This document shows, in pieces, positions 50,628 through 58,147 of a stretch of 64,000 nt of DNA. Below the pieces are notes generated by a model. The model was not told the origin of the DNA. It ran no database searches and saw only the letters and a program-made list of their open reading frames with translations. The position numbers and the translations under genes were made by a program. This DNA comes from Nesterenkonia xinjiangensis (GTDB lineage Bacteria; Actinomycetota; Actinomycetes; Actinomycetales; Micrococcaceae): positions 2,108,001 through 2,172,000 of the forward strand of contig NZ_JACCFY010000001.1 in NCBI RefSeq assembly GCF_013410745.1, written 5' to 3'. Numbering within the stretch: the first letter of the stretch is position 1; the number at the start of each line of letters is the position of its first letter.

Positions 50628-52025
50628 ACTCGTGTCGAGGAGCACCTGCGGCGCTGGATGGCATCGGCGCCCCCCGGCAGCCGGCTGCCCAGCAGCCGTG
50701 CGCTCGTCGCCCAACTGCACGTCAGCCCGGTCACGGTGCAGAGCGCCGTCGGACGCCTGGCCGCTCTGGGCCTGGTGGAGAGCCGACCCGGTGCGGGGAC
50801 CTTCCTCCGCGGCACAGGCCCCCGCACGGCCAGCGACCACCGCTGGCAGACCGCCGCGCTGGCGCTGACCGGGGGAGAGCCCCGCGGCCTCCCCGCGGCC
50901 CTGCGACCTGCCGCCGAGGGCAGGATCGCCCTGCACGCCGCCTACCCTGAACCGGATCTGCTGCCCCGGCGCCTGCTGCAGTCGGCCTGGTCCCGGGTCG
51001 GCCGGACAGAGTCGGCGCTGCGACGACCCCCGGCCGCGGGGCTTCCGGAGCTGCGCTCATGGTTCGCGCAGGCGATCGGCGGGAGCGCAGGCACGGGTGC
51101 GCCGTCGTCGACCGACGTCACCATCGTGCCCGGGAGCCAGAGCGGACTGGCCGCCACCTTCGGCGCGCTCGTCGGCGCAGGCCGTCCGATCCTCATGGAG
51201 TCCCCGACCTACTGGGGAGCGATCCTCGCCGCCCGGCACATCGGCGCCCGCATCGTCGCCGTGCCGACCGGCCCGCAGGGGCCGGATCCCGATCAGGTGC
51301 GGATGGCCTTCGAAGAGACCGGCGCCCGCACCTTCTACGCGCAGCCGGCCTGGGCGAACCCCACCGGCTCCTGCTGGGCCCCGGACCGGGCGCGCGCGAT
51401 CATGGAGATCGTCAGATCCCGGGGCGCCTTCCTCATCGAGGACGACTACGCCCGTGACTTCGGGATCGCTCCCGGCCCGGAGCCCCTGGCCGCCGACGAC
51501 CCCGACGGGCACGTCGTGCACCTGCGCTCGCTCACCAAGAGCGTCTCACCCTCGGTGCGGGTGGCGGCGGTGATCGCCCGCGGGCCGGCCCGGGCCCGCA
51601 TCCAAGGAGCCTGCCAGGCAGAGTCGATGTACGTCAGCGCCGCCCTGCAGGAGGTGGCGATGGAAGTGGTCACCCGCCCGGCCTGGAAGACGCACCTGCG
51701 GCATCTGCGCGGGGAGCTGGAGCAGCGCCGGGACGCGATGGTCCAGGCGGTCCATCAGCACATCCCCGAGGCCCGGCTGGAGACGATCCCCACCGGAGGC
51801 CTGCATCTGTGGCTGCAGCTGCCGGAGCTCGGCGACATGCCTGACTTCATCGCGGCCTGCGAGGCCCGCGGCGTCGTCGTCGCCGGGGGCGACGAGTGGT
51901 TCCCCGCCGAACCGGCGGGCAGCCATCTGCGGCTCAGCTACTCGGGGCCGCAGCCCGAGGAGCACCAGGAGGCGGTGCGGCGCATCGGAGAGGTGCTGCG
52001 GGAATGCCTCGAGGCGCAGGGCTGA
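50613..52025 (+). CDS. MocR/GntR-type PLP-dependent transcriptional regulator
   Basis: The 470-residue protein has an N-terminal GntR winged helix (RVEEHLRRWMASAPPGSRLPSSRALVAQLHVSPVTVQSAVGRLAALGLVESRPGAGTFL). A fold-type-I aminotransferase domain follows with TIVPGSQSGLAATFGAL, QPAWANPTGSCW, LIEDDYARDFG and the PLP Lys in RSLTKSVSPSVRVA. MocR proteins sense amino-acid-like ligands through PLP and often control the divergent transporter gene, here EamA. The ATG at 50613 is 8 nt after TACTAT. Its stop lies 4 nt from the convergent nnaR stop. Confidence 0.93.
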   Translation: MTDSSTRVEEHLRRWMASAPPGSRLPSSRALVAQLHVSPVTVQSAVGRLAALGLVESRPGAGTFLRGTGPRTASDHRWQTAALALTGGEPRGLPAALRPAAEGRIALHAAYPEPDLLPRRLLQSAWSRVGRTESALRRPPAAGLPELRSWFAQAIGGSAGTGAPSSTDVTIVPGSQSGLAATFGALVGAGRPILMESPTYWGAILAARHIGARIVAVPTGPQGPDPDQVRMAFEETGARTFYAQPAWANPTGSCWAPDRARAIMEIVRSRGAFLIEDDYARDFGIAPGPEPLAADDPDGHVVHLRSLTKSVSPSVRVAAVIARGPARARIQGACQAESMYVSAALQEVAMEVVTRPAWKTHLRHLRGELEQRRDAMVQAVHQHIPEARLETIPTGGLHLWLQLPELGDMPDFIAACEARGVVVAGGDEWFPAEPAGSHLRLSYSGPQPEEHQEAVRRIGEVLRECLEAQG

Positions 52026-52029
52026 CGGC

Positions 52030-53256
52030 TCACACCGCCAGCCGGTAGCCCCGCTTGACCACCGTGGTCACCACTCCGGAGGCGGGCAGCGCCTTGCGCA
52101 GCCGCGAGACCCACATCTCCAGGGCATGCTCGGAGTCGCAGTGGCCCAGCACCTGCAGCAGATGCTCCCGGGAGAGCACCGCGCCTTCGGCCTTGACCAG
52201 CGCGCGCATGAGCGCGAGGGGCCCTGGGGCCAGACGCACCGGCCGCTCGGTGACCTCCGGGAAGCGGACCTCGGAGCCACGCATCTCCACCGGGCCGTGC
52301 CGGGTCTCCAGGCGCAGCGTCTGATGCTCCTCGAGATGCTCACAGACCAGCCGGATCATCGCGCCCAGCCGCCAGCGCTGGGGCGTGATCGGCCGGACCC
52401 CGGACTCGTGCAGCGGCGCAGCCGTCACGTCCCCGACGGCGGCGGAGACGACGTCCGAGCGGAACGCCTCCAACAGGGCGGCCGCCCTGCCGTACTGATG
52501 GGCGACCTCCAGGAACGCGTCCACCGCGGGAGCTGCGGTGAAGGTGACGATGTCCAGCTGCCGTTCGATGACGGCGTCGATCATCCGCAGCAGCGCGGAG
52601 TCCTCCTCCGGCTTCGCCCAGGCGTAGGGCATGACCGTGATCACCCGCGCGCCCGCCGACTCGATGCGGGCGATCTGCTCGTGGTCGGTGCGGCCGTGCA
52701 GCTGGAACGCCACGGTCTTCCCGGTGAGGTCCCGGGCCAGCAGCATGTCGATCACCGTGGCGGTGCGCTCGTCGTCGGCGGCGCCGTCGTCGTCGAGCCC
52801 GGCGGCTCGCACTGCGCCGCGCGCCTTGGGGCCGCGCACCAGGATGCTGGAGCCCTCCAGGGCTTCGTGGAGCTCGGTGCCCAGACCGTAGGCGTCGGCG
52901 GCCTCGGCCCACCGGCGCATTCCGTAGGCGGTGGTGATGATCGTGTGATCGGGACGCGCCTCGGTCACCAGTCGGGTGTCCCGCTGCAGCGTCACCGATT
53001 CGGTCATCGGTGCGATGCGCAGCGCCGGGGCATGCATGACCTCCGCGCCACGCCGCTCGAAGGCGGAGATCAGATCCTCGCTGCGGCGGTCCGAGGTCAC
53101 GCCGATGCGGAAGCCTGCCAGCGTCTGCGGCAGTGCGGAGGCCGCCGGCAGCGCAGGGGAGGAGGCGCTGGCGGCAGAGGAGGTGCCGGCGGCAGGGGAG
53201 GGCCGCGGTGTGGGCCTGACCTCGGCGGAGGCGGGAGTGCTGGCGTCCGGACTCAC
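52030..53256 (-). CDS. nnaR: NnaR-like nitrate assimilation regulator (HemD-like domain fused to OmpR-type DNA-binding domain)
   Basis: The 408-residue protein has a low-complexity N-terminus (about 45 residues), then a uroporphyrinogen-III-synthase-like domain (FRIGVTSDRRSEDLISAFERRGAEVMHAPALRI ... IVTFTAAPAVDAFLEVA ... VSAAVGDVTAAPLHESGVRPITP). A C-terminal winged helix follows (LAPGPLALMRALVKAEGAVLSREHLLQVLGHCDSEHALEMWVSRLRKAL..VVTTVVKRGYRLA). This fusion is NnaR, known in Streptomyces as an activator of nitrate/nitrite assimilation. It ends the nirB operon, its GTG start overlapping the methyltransferase stop (GTGA). Confidence 0.88.
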   Translation of the reverse strand: MSPDASTPASAEVRPTPRPSPAAGTSSAASASSPALPAASALPQTLAGFRIGVTSDRRSEDLISAFERRGAEVMHAPALRIAPMTESVTLQRDTRLVTEARPDHTIITTAYGMRRWAEAADAYGLGTELHEALEGSSILVRGPKARGAVRAAGLDDDGAADDERTATVIDMLLARDLTGKTVAFQLHGRTDHEQIARIESAGARVITVMPYAWAKPEEDSALLRMIDAVIERQLDIVTFTAAPAVDAFLEVAHQYGRAAALLEAFRSDVVSAAVGDVTAAPLHESGVRPITPQRWRLGAMIRLVCEHLEEHQTLRLETRHGPVEMRGSEVRFPEVTERPVRLAPGPLALMRALVKAEGAVLSREHLLQVLGHCDSEHALEMWVSRLRKALPASGVVTTVVKRGYRLAV

Positions 53257-54083
53257 CGCACGGCCCCCGCGAGTGCTCGGATGTGCTGCACGCCGTCCTC
53301 GCTGACGAGCATTCGCTCCGGGCCCCGCCGGGCGGCCTCCCCGGTGTCGGGCTCCACAGCGGCCAGCCGGACCACCTCCCCGATCACCAGCACCGCCGGG
53401 GAGCTGATCCGTGCCGCGGCGGCTACGCCCAGGATCTCACCCAGCGGCGCGATCGTGACGCGCTGCTCGGCGCTGAAGCCCTTCTCCACGATGCCCACCG
53501 GGACGCCGTCGGCCATTCCGTGGCGGCGCAGGCCGGTGACCGTGTGGCCCAGGGTGCCCACGCCCATCAGGATCACCGCGGTGCCCCCGACGCCGACCAG
53601 CCCGGCGAGCTCCTCCTCGCTGAGCAGGTCATGGCCGGAGATCACGGTGAACGCCTTGGAGACGCCGCGCGCGGTCACCGGGATGCCGGCGGCCGCGGGC
53701 ACGGCGATGGCCGAGGAGATCCCCGGGACCACGGTGACCGGGACGTGGGCCTCGCGGCAGGCGGCGACCTCTTCGCAGCCGCGCCCGAAGACGAACGGGT
53801 CCCCGCCCTTGAGACGCACCACCGTCTTCCCGGTCCGCGCAGAGTCGATCATCATCTCGTGGATGGTCTCCTGCGGAACCCGGTGATGTCCAGGACGTTT
53901 GCCGACGTCGACCAGCTCCGCACGGGGGGACCAGCTGGGGAGATCATCGGTGGGTGCCAACCGGTCGAAGTAGACGACGTCGGCGGTGGCCAGCGCATCA
54001 CGGGCGCGGACCGTCATCAGGTCCGCGGCACCTGGTCCGCCGCCGACCAGGGTCACCGAGCCGATGGCGGCAGCGGCGCTCAT
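53253..54083 (-). CDS. cobA: Uroporphyrinogen-III C-methyltransferase (SUMT)
   Basis: The 276-residue protein has the SUMT signature blocks VTLVGGGPGAADLMTVRARDAL, VVYFDRL, KRPGHHRVPQETI, VVRLKGGDPFVFGRGCEEV, VVPGISSAIAVPAAAGIPVTARGVS, and GTAVILMGVG. It makes precorrin-2 from uroporphyrinogen III, the first step to sirohaem, the cofactor of NirB, with which it is translationally coupled (ATGA at 54080-54083). No CysG oxidase/chelatase domain is fused, so those steps must be encoded elsewhere. Confidence 0.95.
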   Translation of the reverse strand: MSAAAAIGSVTLVGGGPGAADLMTVRARDALATADVVYFDRLAPTDDLPSWSPRAELVDVGKRPGHHRVPQETIHEMMIDSARTGKTVVRLKGGDPFVFGRGCEEVAACREAHVPVTVVPGISSAIAVPAAAGIPVTARGVSKAFTVISGHDLLSEEELAGLVGVGGTAVILMGVGTLGHTVTGLRRHGMADGVPVGIVEKGFSAEQRVTIAPLGEILGVAAAARISSPAVLVIGEVVRLAAVEPDTGEAARRGPERMLVSEDGVQHIRALAGAVR

Positions 54084-56818
54084 GACGGCACCCCTGCCGG
54101 TGTGACGTCGGCCCGGGCGACGTCGGTCCGGCTGAGCGCGGAGCTCTCACGCACCGGGATGCGCGGACCGGAGAGCAGCACCGGGCCCTCCCCGGCGGCT
54201 GCTGCGGCACGTTCCTCCTCCGTGGCCGGACGGCGCTGGTCGCGCTCGAGCACGTAGGCCAGCCCGGTGTCGGGGGCGTCCGGGGCGTTGACGAAGCTGC
54301 GGAAGCGCCGCAGCTTCTCCGGATCGCGCAGCGTGGCCGCCCATTCGTCCTCATAGCGGTCCACGTGCGTCGCCATGGCGGCCTCGAGGTCTTCGGCCAC
54401 GCCCAGGGTGTCCTTCACCACGACGTCATGGATGTGCTCCACCCCGCCGGGCAGCTCCTCCATCCACCGGGCGGTGCGCTGGAGCCTGTCGGCGGTGCGC
54501 ACGTAGTAGATGATGTAGCGGTCGATGTAGCGCAGCAGGGTCTCATCGTCCAGGTCCTTGGCCAGCAGCTCGGCATGGGCCGGGGTGGCGCCGCCGTTTC
54601 CTCCGACGTACAGGTTCCAGCCCTCGGAGGTGGCGATGACGCCGACGTCCTTGCCGCGGGCCTCGGCGCACTCGCGGGCGCAGCCGGAGACCCCGAACTT
54701 CAGCTTGTGCGGGGAGCGCAGCCCTCGGTACCGCATCTCCAGCTCGATGGCCATCGCCACGGAGTCCTGGACGCCGTAGCGGCACCAGGTGGAGCCTACG
54801 CAGGACTTCACGTTGCGCAGCGCCTTGCCGTAGGCCTGCCCGGACTCGAAGCCCGCGTCGACCAGCTTTCGCCAGATCATCGGCAGCTGCTCCAGACGGG
54901 CGCCGAACATGTCGATGCGCTGGGCGCCGGTGATCTTGGTGTAGAGGTCGAACTCCTGGGCGACCTCGGCGATGGCAGCGAGTTTGGCCGGGGTGATCTC
55001 CCCGGCGGGCACGCGTGGCACCACCGAGTAGGTGCCGTCCTTCTGCATGTTGGCCAGGGCCCGGTCGTTGGTGTCCTGCAGGGCGCCGCGGCCGCCGTCG
55101 AGGATGTACTCGTCGTGCTGGGCGGCCAGCACCGAGGCGATGACCGGCTTGCAGATGTCGCAGCCGAAGTTCACGCTCGGATCGGCCGGAGTGCCGAAGC
55201 GTTCGATGATCTCGGTGAAGGAGGACAGCCCGGTGGCCTGCACCGCCTCGAAGAGCTCGGCGCGGGAGAGGTCGAAGTGCTCGCACAGGGCGTGGGAGAC
55301 CTCCATCCCCTGGGCGACCATCTCCTTCTCCATGATCTTCTTCGCCATCGGCAGGCAGGAGCCGCACTGGGTGCCGACCTTGGTGCACTTCTTCAGCGCA
55401 CCGATGTCCGCGCACGGCGGGGTGGCGCCGTCGCCGGCCACGGCCTTCCGGAGGGTCCCGGCGCAGATGTCCTTGCAGGAGCACACCTGGGCGTCGTCGG
55501 GCAGCTCCAGCTCGGCGACGTCGCCGCCGGCCGCGGAGAGGAAGGCGCCGGGCTCGGCGGGAAGCTCACGGCCCAGCAGCGGACGCAGCGAGGAGTAGGG
55601 AGAGGCGTCGCCGACGAAGATGCCGCCCAGCAGGGTCCTGGCGTCATCGGAGACGACCAGCTTCTGGTAGACGCCGTCCGCGGGGTCGGCGTAGACGACC
55701 TCCAGGGCTCCCTCGGTCTCGGCGAAGCCGTCGCCGAAGGAGGCCACGTCCATGCCGGCGAGCTTGAGCTTCGCGGCGGTGTCGAAGCCGTCGAACTCAG
55801 CGGCCCCTCCGGCCAGCCGATCCGCGACCACCTCTGCCATCGCGTTGGCCGGGGCCACCAGGCCCATGCAGATGTCCTCGAAGCAGGCGACCTCACCGAT
55901 GGCCCACACATGATCCGCCGACGTCGCGCAGGTGGCGTCGATGACCGCGCCCCCGCGGGAGCCGAGCTGCAGCCCGGCATCCCGGGCGAGCTCGTCACGG
56001 GCGGTGATCCCGATGGCGGCGACGATCAGGTCCGCCTCCACGGTGTCCAGGGTGGGGAAGGTCAGGGCGTAGCGGGGCTGGGCTGATCCTGCGCCCGGGG
56101 CAGCGGACGTCTCGGCGGCCGCGTCACGGATCTCCAGGCCGGCGGGGCGCTCGCCGCAGTGGAGGTCGTAGCCCTCCTTCTCCAAGAGTCGGTTCAGGGT
56201 GCGGCCGCCGAACTCGTCGAGCTGGGCGTTCATCAGCCAGCGCTTGGAGTGCACCACGGTGACCTCGGCGCCCAGGCCCTTGAGCCCTCCGGCGGCCTCC
56301 AGGCCCAGCAGTCCGCCGCCGATGACCGCGCACTTCGGGGTGCGTCCCAGTTCGACGCCGAGCTCGGCCACGCGCAGTCGCAGCCAGTCGACGTCGTCGA
56401 GGGTGCGGTAGACCGCGATCTGCTCGGCGCCCTCTAGCCCGGGGCGTGGTGCCGACGACCCGGTGGCCAGGACGAGCTCGTCGTAGCCGAGGGTTTCGCC
56501 GTCGGCGGTGGTGATGGTCTGGGCCGCGGTGTCCAGGCCGGTGACGGCCCGGGAGGTGTGCAGCGTGAGGCTCGGGGACTCCCACAGGCCGGGTTCGCCG
56601 AGGAGGAGGTCGTCGTCGGTGGCGAAGCGCTTGGAGAGGCCCACCCGGTCATAGGGGGGAAGCGCCTCCTCGGTGAAGACGCTGATCCGTGTGCCGGGGA
56701 GCTCCCGGGAGACGAGGGCTTCGGTCAGCCGGTGGGCCGCTGGGCCGCCTCCGACGATGACGATGTGCCGCGGGGCGGCGTCGGTCGGGTTCGGGCTCGC
56801 TGTGCTGGGTGCAGACAT
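54080..56818 (-). CDS. nirB: NADH/NADPH-dependent nitrite reductase, large subunit
   Basis: The 912-residue protein has an N-terminal FAD/NAD domain (HIVIVGGGPAAHRLTEAL, CAVIGGGLLGLEAAGGLKGLGAEVTVV) and a BFD-type [2Fe-2S] domain (VCSCKDICAGTLRKA ... KKCTKVGTQCGSCLP). The sirohaem/[4Fe-4S] ferredoxin-reductase-like domains ligate the cluster by KSCVGSTWCRYG (C-x5-C) and GVSGCARECAEA (C-x3-C). It reduces nitrite to ammonium in the cytoplasm. Unusually the small subunit nirD is not downstream but divergent at 57033. The last 60 residues are low complexity. Confidence 0.96.
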   Translation of the reverse strand: MSAPSTASPNPTDAAPRHIVIVGGGPAAHRLTEALVSRELPGTRISVFTEEALPPYDRVGLSKRFATDDDLLLGEPGLWESPSLTLHTSRAVTGLDTAAQTITTADGETLGYDELVLATGSSAPRPGLEGAEQIAVYRTLDDVDWLRLRVAELGVELGRTPKCAVIGGGLLGLEAAGGLKGLGAEVTVVHSKRWLMNAQLDEFGGRTLNRLLEKEGYDLHCGERPAGLEIRDAAAETSAAPGAGSAQPRYALTFPTLDTVEADLIVAAIGITARDELARDAGLQLGSRGGAVIDATCATSADHVWAIGEVACFEDICMGLVAPANAMAEVVADRLAGGAAEFDGFDTAAKLKLAGMDVASFGDGFAETEGALEVVYADPADGVYQKLVVSDDARTLLGGIFVGDASPYSSLRPLLGRELPAEPGAFLSAAGGDVAELELPDDAQVCSCKDICAGTLRKAVAGDGATPPCADIGALKKCTKVGTQCGSCLPMAKKIMEKEMVAQGMEVSHALCEHFDLSRAELFEAVQATGLSSFTEIIERFGTPADPSVNFGCDICKPVIASVLAAQHDEYILDGGRGALQDTNDRALANMQKDGTYSVVPRVPAGEITPAKLAAIAEVAQEFDLYTKITGAQRIDMFGARLEQLPMIWRKLVDAGFESGQAYGKALRNVKSCVGSTWCRYGVQDSVAMAIELEMRYRGLRSPHKLKFGVSGCARECAEARGKDVGVIATSEGWNLYVGGNGGATPAHAELLAKDLDDETLLRYIDRYIIYYVRTADRLQRTARWMEELPGGVEHIHDVVVKDTLGVAEDLEAAMATHVDRYEDEWAATLRDPEKLRRFRSFVNAPDAPDTGLAYVLERDQRRPATEEERAAAAAGEGPVLLSGPRIPVRESSALSRTDVARADVTPAGVPS

Positions 56819-56879
56819 GGATCCTCACCTTGCCGGTCGTGAGGAGCGCAGCGGGTGAACGGCGCTCCAGGGTGGTCCC

Positions 56880-56922
56880 AGCCTAGGGAGGCGCGATTTC
56901 CCTGCCGTATCGCCTTTGTAAA
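56880..56922 (-). promoter_or_regulatory. nirB promoter with GlnR-like phased box
   Basis: On the minus strand: TTTAC-n6-GATAC-n6-GAAAT (56922-56896), then 10 nt, then -10 hexamer TAGGCT (56885-56880). The 5-mers repeat every 11 bp, as in the GlnR consensus GTNAC-n6-GAAAC. Spacing to the -10 equals that at nirD and narK. The leader to the ATG is about 55 nt and contains AAGGTGAGGA. Confidence 0.6.
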
Positions 56923-56972
56923 GCCAGTATGTCGGGGTGTTCAGTGACCGAGAGGCCGCTGCTGAAGCCCTT

Positions 56973-57026
56973 TTCACCACCTGGAAACATGCGCGCACGA
57001 TGAGGGAAACCCTGTGCGCCTAGCGT
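56973..57026 (+). promoter_or_regulatory. nirD leaderless promoter with GlnR-like phased box
   Basis: TTCAC-n6-GAAAC-n6-GCACG-n6-GAAAC (56973-57010) is followed by 10 nt and TAGCGT (57021-57026). The ATG is 6 nt further on. Blocks 1, 2 and 4 fit GTNAC/GAAAC well; block 3 is poor. The box covers the -35 region, where an activator would contact polymerase. Confidence 0.65.
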
Positions 57027-57032
57027 GGAGCC

Positions 57033-57428
57033 ATGACTACAGCACTGCACCTCACCGAAGAGCAGGCCCAGCGGCTCGGCACGGCCGGGGGACAGGCGCC
57101 CGAGGACCGTCCTCATGCGGTCTGCCGGCTCGGGGACCTCGAGCCGCTGTGGGGTGAGGCGGCGCTGGTCGACGGTGCGCAGGTCGCGTTGATCCGCGTG
57201 CCCGGGGACCACGTCTACGCCGTCTCCCAGTGGGACCCGGTCGCAAAGGCCCACGTGATGGCGCGTGGGATCGTGGGCACCAAGGGCGGGCGCCCGACGC
57301 TCGCGTCACCGATCCACAAGCAGGTCTACGACCTCGAGACGGGGCGGTGTCTGAGCGAGGACGGGTTCGCGCTGAGTGTCTTCGCGGTCGCCGTCGATGC
57401 CGAGGGACTCGTCCACGTCACGGCCTGA
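57033..57428 (+). CDS. nirD: Nitrite reductase small subunit
   Basis: The 131-residue Rieske-fold protein (VCRLGDLEPLWGEAALVDGAQVALIRVPGDHVYAVSQWDPVAKAHVMARGIVGTKGGRPTLASPIHKQVYDLETGRCLSEDG) lacks the Cys/His cluster ligands of true Rieske proteins, as NirD does. It is needed with NirB for NAD(P)H-linked nitrite reduction. It is transcribed away from nirB from a leaderless promoter and stands alone, which is unusual because nirBD normally form one operon. Confidence 0.93.
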   Translation: MTTALHLTEEQAQRLGTAGGQAPEDRPHAVCRLGDLEPLWGEAALVDGAQVALIRVPGDHVYAVSQWDPVAKAHVMARGIVGTKGGRPTLASPIHKQVYDLETGRCLSEDGFALSVFAVAVDAEGLVHVTA

Positions 57429-57519
57429 GTCGTGCCGGGGCTCCGCCCTCCCCTCCGGCCCTCCTGGCGCGGTTCGCCGACATCCGGCGACGTTCGGCCG
57501 ACTCTGACCAGAGAACGAC

Positions 57520-57585
57520 GTTCGGCCGTTTCTTCCCCTCCAGAGGCGCGCTGACGCGCTTTCGCAGGGGAAGAAACGGCCGAAC
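57520..57585. terminator. 20-bp perfect hairpin between nirD and the DoxX-like gene
   Basis: GTTCGGCCGTTTCTTCCCCT (57520-57539) pairs perfectly with 57566-57585. The loop itself contains a small GCGCGC/GCGCGC-type stem. A direct repeat, GACGTTCGGCCG, occurs at 57489-57500 and 57518-57529. It lies between convergent stops and is probably a bidirectional terminator. Confidence 0.65.
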
Positions 57586-57630
57586 AACGCGGGAGGGACA
57601 TTCTGGCCGAGCCTTGGTGGGGCCGACCGT

Positions 57631-57990
57631 TCAGAGCACGAGCGTGAGGATCAGTGTGGCGGTGGACAGGGTGAGCATGCCCAGGCAGTTGATCCAGAAC
57701 TCTGACTCCAGGAAACGGGCCTTCACGTGGGCGACGCCGGCCGCGATGAAGTAGGCGATCACGCCCACGTTCGCCGCGATGCCGACGCCGGGGAACCAGA
57801 ACCCGGCGACGAGTCCGATGACGGCAAGGACCTTGACGTAGATGAGGACCCACCACCACTCACGGGGGAGGTTGACACCGGTGAGGCATCGGGCGATGAA
57901 GGTGGCCGGTCTGAGTGACAGGAGCACATCACTGAGCACGACGGCCGCCAGCAGGGCTGCAGGCCACCACGGGGTCGATTCGATGACCAT
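57631..57990 (-). CDS. Small DoxX-like membrane protein
   Basis: The 119-residue protein has four predicted helices (PAALLAAVVLSDVLLSL, WWWVLIYVKVLAVIGLVAGFWF, GIAANVGVIAYFIAAGVAHV, FWINCLGMLTLSTATLILTLVL). The spacing and the KVLAVIGLVAGFWFPGVGIAANVG stretch fit DoxX/DUF-type quinone-related membrane proteins. The function is unknown. ATG at 57990 is chosen because GGGAGG lies 7-8 nt upstream. It sits 157 bp downstream of the FAD/2Fe-2S protein gene in the same direction but has its own possible promoter. Confidence 0.78.
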   Translation of the reverse strand: MVIESTPWWPAALLAAVVLSDVLLSLRPATFIARCLTGVNLPREWWWVLIYVKVLAVIGLVAGFWFPGVGIAANVGVIAYFIAAGVAHVKARFLESEFWINCLGMLTLSTATLILTLVL

Positions 57991-58147
57991 CGTTGTCCTC
58001 CCTCGAGAGCCGACACGTGGTGGCGGTCCCGGCCCGTACCGTGGGTATGGTGCGGACGATACCAGCGCACGGCGTTCGGCAGGGATGCCTGCGGAACCCT
58101 GCACGTACTGACCTCACTCGCAGAGCGATGTCCGGGACGACGGATGC

